In this document: positions 61,293 to 64,000 of the stretch, piece by piece | Numbering within the stretch: the stretch's first letter is position 1 | Layout: each line of letters begins with the position of its first letter | Assembly: GCA_033471095.1 (NCBI GenBank) | Contig: CP136752.1 | Span: forward strand, 135,259-199,258 | Direction of reading: 5' to 3' | DNA from: Nitrosopumilaceae archaeon AB1(1) | GTDB lineage: Archaea > Thermoproteota > Nitrososphaeria > Nitrososphaerales > Nitrosopumilaceae | DNA: 64,000 bases | Made by a program: the position numbers and the translations under genes | The notes under the pieces: model-generated | What the model was told of the DNA's origin: nothing | What the model saw: only the letters and a program-made list of their open reading frames with translations | Databases searched by the model: none

Positions 61293-63176
61293 ATGAAGGA
61301 GGATGATACAAAGATAATAGAGGTTACAGATGAATTTAGATTTTATTATTTACTAAAACCGGGCAACTTTGATAGTTTGCCGCCGAATGAGCAGTATTAT
61401 AAAATACAATTATTTCTAAAACTTCTCTCAAATGTACCAAATAATCATACAATTTTAATTAGAATTGTACGTAAATCACTTGGAATTCCAATATACAAGG
61501 ATAGTGAACAGGAGACAACGGACATACTAGTTCCACGTATATACATGGCAAGTGGATTTGATATGTCTAGAATTTTACGTAGATTTGAATTTGATTTTGA
61601 TCATATTTTAGCACCACATTTTTTCTCACTTGTAACAGAGAAGACGAGACATCTCAAACTACAATCAACAAATTCAAAAGAGATCATAGTTGGAAAATGT
61701 TTCACAATGTATGATTTACGTAAAATTCAACCAGACGGATGGATATTTGATATATTTGAGCACTGTGATATGATTACTGTATCACTAAAGCCTCTTGATG
61801 AGAAATCTGCCAAAAAATATGTAAATTCTATGGAAGGGGTATTTGCCGAGAATGCGTTAAGAAAGCAAGTTTTACGTCAGAAACACAAAATGGTATCAAC
61901 AATATCCACCCTATTAGCAACAAGTAAGACACAGTTGTTTGAGTGCACAGTAAATGTACTAATCACTGCAAAAAATATGAAGAGCCTGAAGGAAAAAGTC
62001 TCTGAATTCAAGTCTGAGCAGAGAAACTTTGAGGGGTGGTTCGATTCCATAGGAGGGATACAAGCTTCAATGTTGTATAAAAATACGGGTGTTCCAATTT
62101 TTTTCAATAGAGGATCACTCGGAATATTTTACCCTTTTGTATCGGCAGATGTTTTAGAATTACCATATGGATTGTTTTTAGGAATTAATGATATCACTGG
62201 AATGCCTATATTTTTTGATTGGCTGCGTAGAATAAATAAAAATATGTGCATTACTGGCAAAACTGGTAGTGGTAAGTCAACACTTGCTAAAAAAATAATA
62301 GCAGAATTGGAAGTGAAATTTCCAACCGCAGAAAAATATATTCTAAATCCGTCAGGTGAATATGCAAATATTGCACATTATCTAAATTTAAAACCCATAG
62401 AGTTGACATCTACAAGTTCCATAGGACTTGATCCATTCAAGACAATGTCAAGTACTGATGCGGCTAATATGTTGATTAGTGTATCTGAACCATCTAATGT
62501 AGTGGCCAAAGAATTTATGGCAAAATCAGAGGTCAAATCACTTGAGGAATTTTACAAGTCACTCTCAGATGTAGCAAAGGGGTATGTACAAGATTTAGTA
62601 AACGGTCCTCTTGCAGAATATTTCAAAGGAGAACTGGAATTCGATACAAAGACCATCTTCTCAATGAGAGGTCTTGATCCAAAAGATAGACATACTTGGA
62701 TGATGTTAATTATCATTCTGCGTAAACTATGGAATCGAATTGGTACATTAAAGAGACAAGGTGAGAAAGATTCCATCAAATTTATCGTGATCGATGAGGC
62801 ATGGATGCTTTTCGCATTATCTCGAATGCGACCGTATATTGAAAATATGCTACGTAGTGGTAGAAAGTATAACATTTGGCTCATTTTGATAACTCAAGAA
62901 CCAGATGATCTTATACAAAAGGATACGACTGATCCAAAACCAAATTTCATCGCACATATAGAAACAAAGATTTTTGGAATAATGGAAAAATCATCCATAG
63001 ATTTGGTATCAGACAAATTGAATCTGTCAAGATCAGAAGTTGATATGCTTGGAGGCTCTACACAAGGTAGATTACTCCTCCTTACATCAAAATATAGAGT
63101 TCCAGTAAATGTGACACTTAGCAAACAGGAGAAAGAGGTGTTTTTCACAACAAGCAAAGTAGAGGAGCTGTTATAA
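61293..63176 (+). CDS. VirB4/TraC-like secretion or conjugation ATPase
   Basis: 627 residues. Residues ~1-310 form the CagE/TrbE-like N-terminal domain; ~310-620 the RecA-like motor with Walker A GKTGSGKST (322-330), Walker B FIVIDEAWML (~497-506), and the LRSGRKYNIWLILITQEPDD sensor region ending in a Gln typical of the HerA-FtsK/VirB4 group. Such ATPases power type IV secretion or conjugation and, in archaea, occur also in chromosomal loci of unclear role. The two following genes encode small membrane-anchored extracytoplasmic proteins, which suggests one export or pilus-like system. No relaxase or VirD4 is in the window. Confidence 0.82.
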   Translation: MKEDDTKIIEVTDEFRFYYLLKPGNFDSLPPNEQYYKIQLFLKLLSNVPNNHTILIRIVRKSLGIPIYKDSEQETTDILVPRIYMASGFDMSRILRRFEFDFDHILAPHFFSLVTEKTRHLKLQSTNSKEIIVGKCFTMYDLRKIQPDGWIFDIFEHCDMITVSLKPLDEKSAKKYVNSMEGVFAENALRKQVLRQKHKMVSTISTLLATSKTQLFECTVNVLITAKNMKSLKEKVSEFKSEQRNFEGWFDSIGGIQASMLYKNTGVPIFFNRGSLGIFYPFVSADVLELPYGLFLGINDITGMPIFFDWLRRINKNMCITGKTGSGKSTLAKKIIAELEVKFPTAEKYILNPSGEYANIAHYLNLKPIELTSTSSIGLDPFKTMSSTDAANMLISVSEPSNVVAKEFMAKSEVKSLEEFYKSLSDVAKGYVQDLVNGPLAEYFKGELEFDTKTIFSMRGLDPKDRHTWMMLIIILRKLWNRIGTLKRQGEKDSIKFIVIDEAWMLFALSRMRPYIENMLRSGRKYNIWLILITQEPDDLIQKDTTDPKPNFIAHIETKIFGIMEKSSIDLVSDKLNLSRSEVDMLGGSTQGRLLLLTSKYRVPVNVTLSKQEKEVFFTTSKVEELL

Positions 63177-63563
63177 TTGGAGTCAATTATTGTAAAATTA
63201 TTATTTGTGGTAATTGGGGTCGGGGGACTAGGAATATTCAGCTCGTACATTTCAGATATTCATGGAATTGTGAGTAATGTAGACTTTATCATTCTAAATG
63301 AACAATCCATATTCTTAATGGAAGATCAAATACGAATCATACTGGACATATCAAATATTGGAGGTATGTCAATAGATACAGTAACAATATACATCATAGA
63401 CAATAATCACAATAAACATAATCAGACGTTTAATGTAAATATCATAGAGAGAGAATCATTTGTTGCCATATTTAATGGAAATTTCTCCCAAGATACAAAT
63501 TATTATTTACAAGTTGTAGTCCAATCTGGCAAAAATACTGCAATACAAGATACGGTGATTTAA
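63177..63563 (+). CDS. membrane-anchored beta-sandwich protein, pilin-like, 128 aa
   Basis: TTG start directly after the VirB4-like stop. An N-terminal hydrophobic helix (IIVKLLFVVIGVGGLGIFSS) and an extracytoplasmic domain with beta-strand pattern (QIRIILDISNIGGMSIDTVT) like the C-terminal domains of archaeal pilins and archaellins. No clear class III signal cleavage motif, so pilin identity is tentative. Overlaps the next gene by one base (TAATG). Confidence 0.6.
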   Translation: MESIIVKLLFVVIGVGGLGIFSSYISDIHGIVSNVDFIILNEQSIFLMEDQIRIILDISNIGGMSIDTVTIYIIDNNHNKHNQTFNVNIIERESFVAIFNGNFSQDTNYYLQVVVQSGKNTAIQDTVI

Positions 63564-63970
63564 TGGAACATGTTATAATTAGAGTGATATTTGTTGGAAT
63601 ATTATTTAGCACGATTCCTCTACTAGTATCTGTAATAGATGGTACAGAATACACACAGATAACATTAGGTGTTCATATTGATAGTAATATTGTAAGATTT
63701 GAAGAATCAAAAGTCAGCTTTGGTGTACTGAATATGAATATTCTAAATGGGTATGATTCCACAATACACCACAGTGCAGTACAGTGTTGGATGGGGGCAG
63801 AGTTCAGTATCATACAATTAGAGTATAGTCAGTTACCAAATACAACATTCAAGACTACCCAAATACTCACAACCCCAAATTACACCAATCAGGATTCTAT
63901 ACATTGTGAATTACACTCTATACGGAATGATAAAGATGTAATCATTATATTCAATCCAGAGGTGTTATAA
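63563..63970 (+). CDS. membrane-anchored extracytoplasmic protein, 135 aa
   Basis: ATG at 63563 shares a base with the previous stop. N-terminal hydrophobic helix (IRVIFVGILFSTIPLLVSVI), then a domain with two cysteines ~30 residues apart (QCWMG...HCELHS) that could form a disulfide outside the cell. Paralogous in style to the preceding protein, not in sequence. Third gene of the VirB4-like operon; the operon may continue beyond the window. Confidence 0.6.
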   Translation: MEHVIIRVIFVGILFSTIPLLVSVIDGTEYTQITLGVHIDSNIVRFEESKVSFGVLNMNILNGYDSTIHHSAVQCWMGAEFSIIQLEYSQLPNTTFKTTQILTTPNYTNQDSIHCELHSIRNDKDVIIIFNPEVL

Positions 63971-64000
63971 TAAATCAAATTTTATCATTTGTTATAATTA

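Overview
The window (AT-rich, dense, frequent TTG/GTG starts) reads as a chromosome segment of an ammonia-oxidising archaeon of the Nitrososphaerota (Thaumarchaeota), most likely Nitrosopumilales. Support: archaeal DnaG-type primase, aEF-1beta with its zinc-ribbon partner, Cdc48 ATPase, PTH2, TruD, DphB, CTP-type riboflavin kinase, LysW carrier-protein lysine/arginine biosynthesis, membrane H+-pyrophosphatase, cupredoxin (plastocyanin-like) membrane protein, and a giant surface protein with a GGCLIATAVYG (CFI-box) C-terminal segment. I cannot assign a species.

Layout. 1-8 kb: threonine synthase, zinc ribbon + aEF-1beta, a divergent Cdc48 paralogue coupled to a small winged-helix-like protein, heme o synthase, a double-cupredoxin membrane protein followed by a JAMM-type metalloprotease-like gene, and a DUF2024 protein. 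8-12.6 kb: H+-PPase, DnaG, and convergent ribK/FAD-synthase genes. 12.7-23.7 kb: two minus-strand operons for carrier-protein amino-acid synthesis. One is homocitrate synthase-lysW-lysX-lysK-dphB; the other is argG-lysW-lysX-argC/lysY-argB/lysZ-argD/lysJ-Lrp-like. Between them lie a frameshifted RNase-H-like hypothetical gene and a 400-bp intergenic region with a possible structured RNA. 23.7-26.3 kb: NitT/TauT-type ABC transporter with a damaged ATPase 3' end. 26.4-27.5 kb: a compact three-gene unit ending in a RelE-like toxin. 27.8-33.5 kb: Vgb-like beta-propeller, PTH2, geranylgeranyl-reductase family protein, TruD and small hypotheticals.

33.5-61 kb is accessory. Two segments are bounded by related terminal inverted repeats (33532-34666 and 58722-60979). 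The second holds a wrecked IS6/IS240-like transposase and several small ORFs. Between them, on the minus strand, lies a single ~23.8-kb locus (58676 down to 34890, about 7,900 codons) for a secreted adhesin-like protein. It has a signal peptide, SwmB-like repeats, seven DUF2341+LamG modules, a homogenised Ig-like tract with a 459-bp period, a hexapeptide Asp/Met repeat, a CFI-box and a C-terminal membrane helix. It is broken by 17 disruptions (14 frameshifts, 3 nonsense codons), and 10 of these are copies of just three lesions recurring in different repeat units. 61-64 kb: a small zinc ribbon, then a VirB4/TraC-like ATPase with two small membrane-anchored proteins.

The most notable observations are the repeat-propagated lesions of the giant adhesin, a LysW carrier ending in EDWGQ instead of EDWGE, a DphB that appears to start at ATA and carries a DUF357 tail, a Panacea/YwgA-like + antitoxin + RelE triple, and paired IS-end segments. 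All assignments come from reading the sequence; no searches were run.
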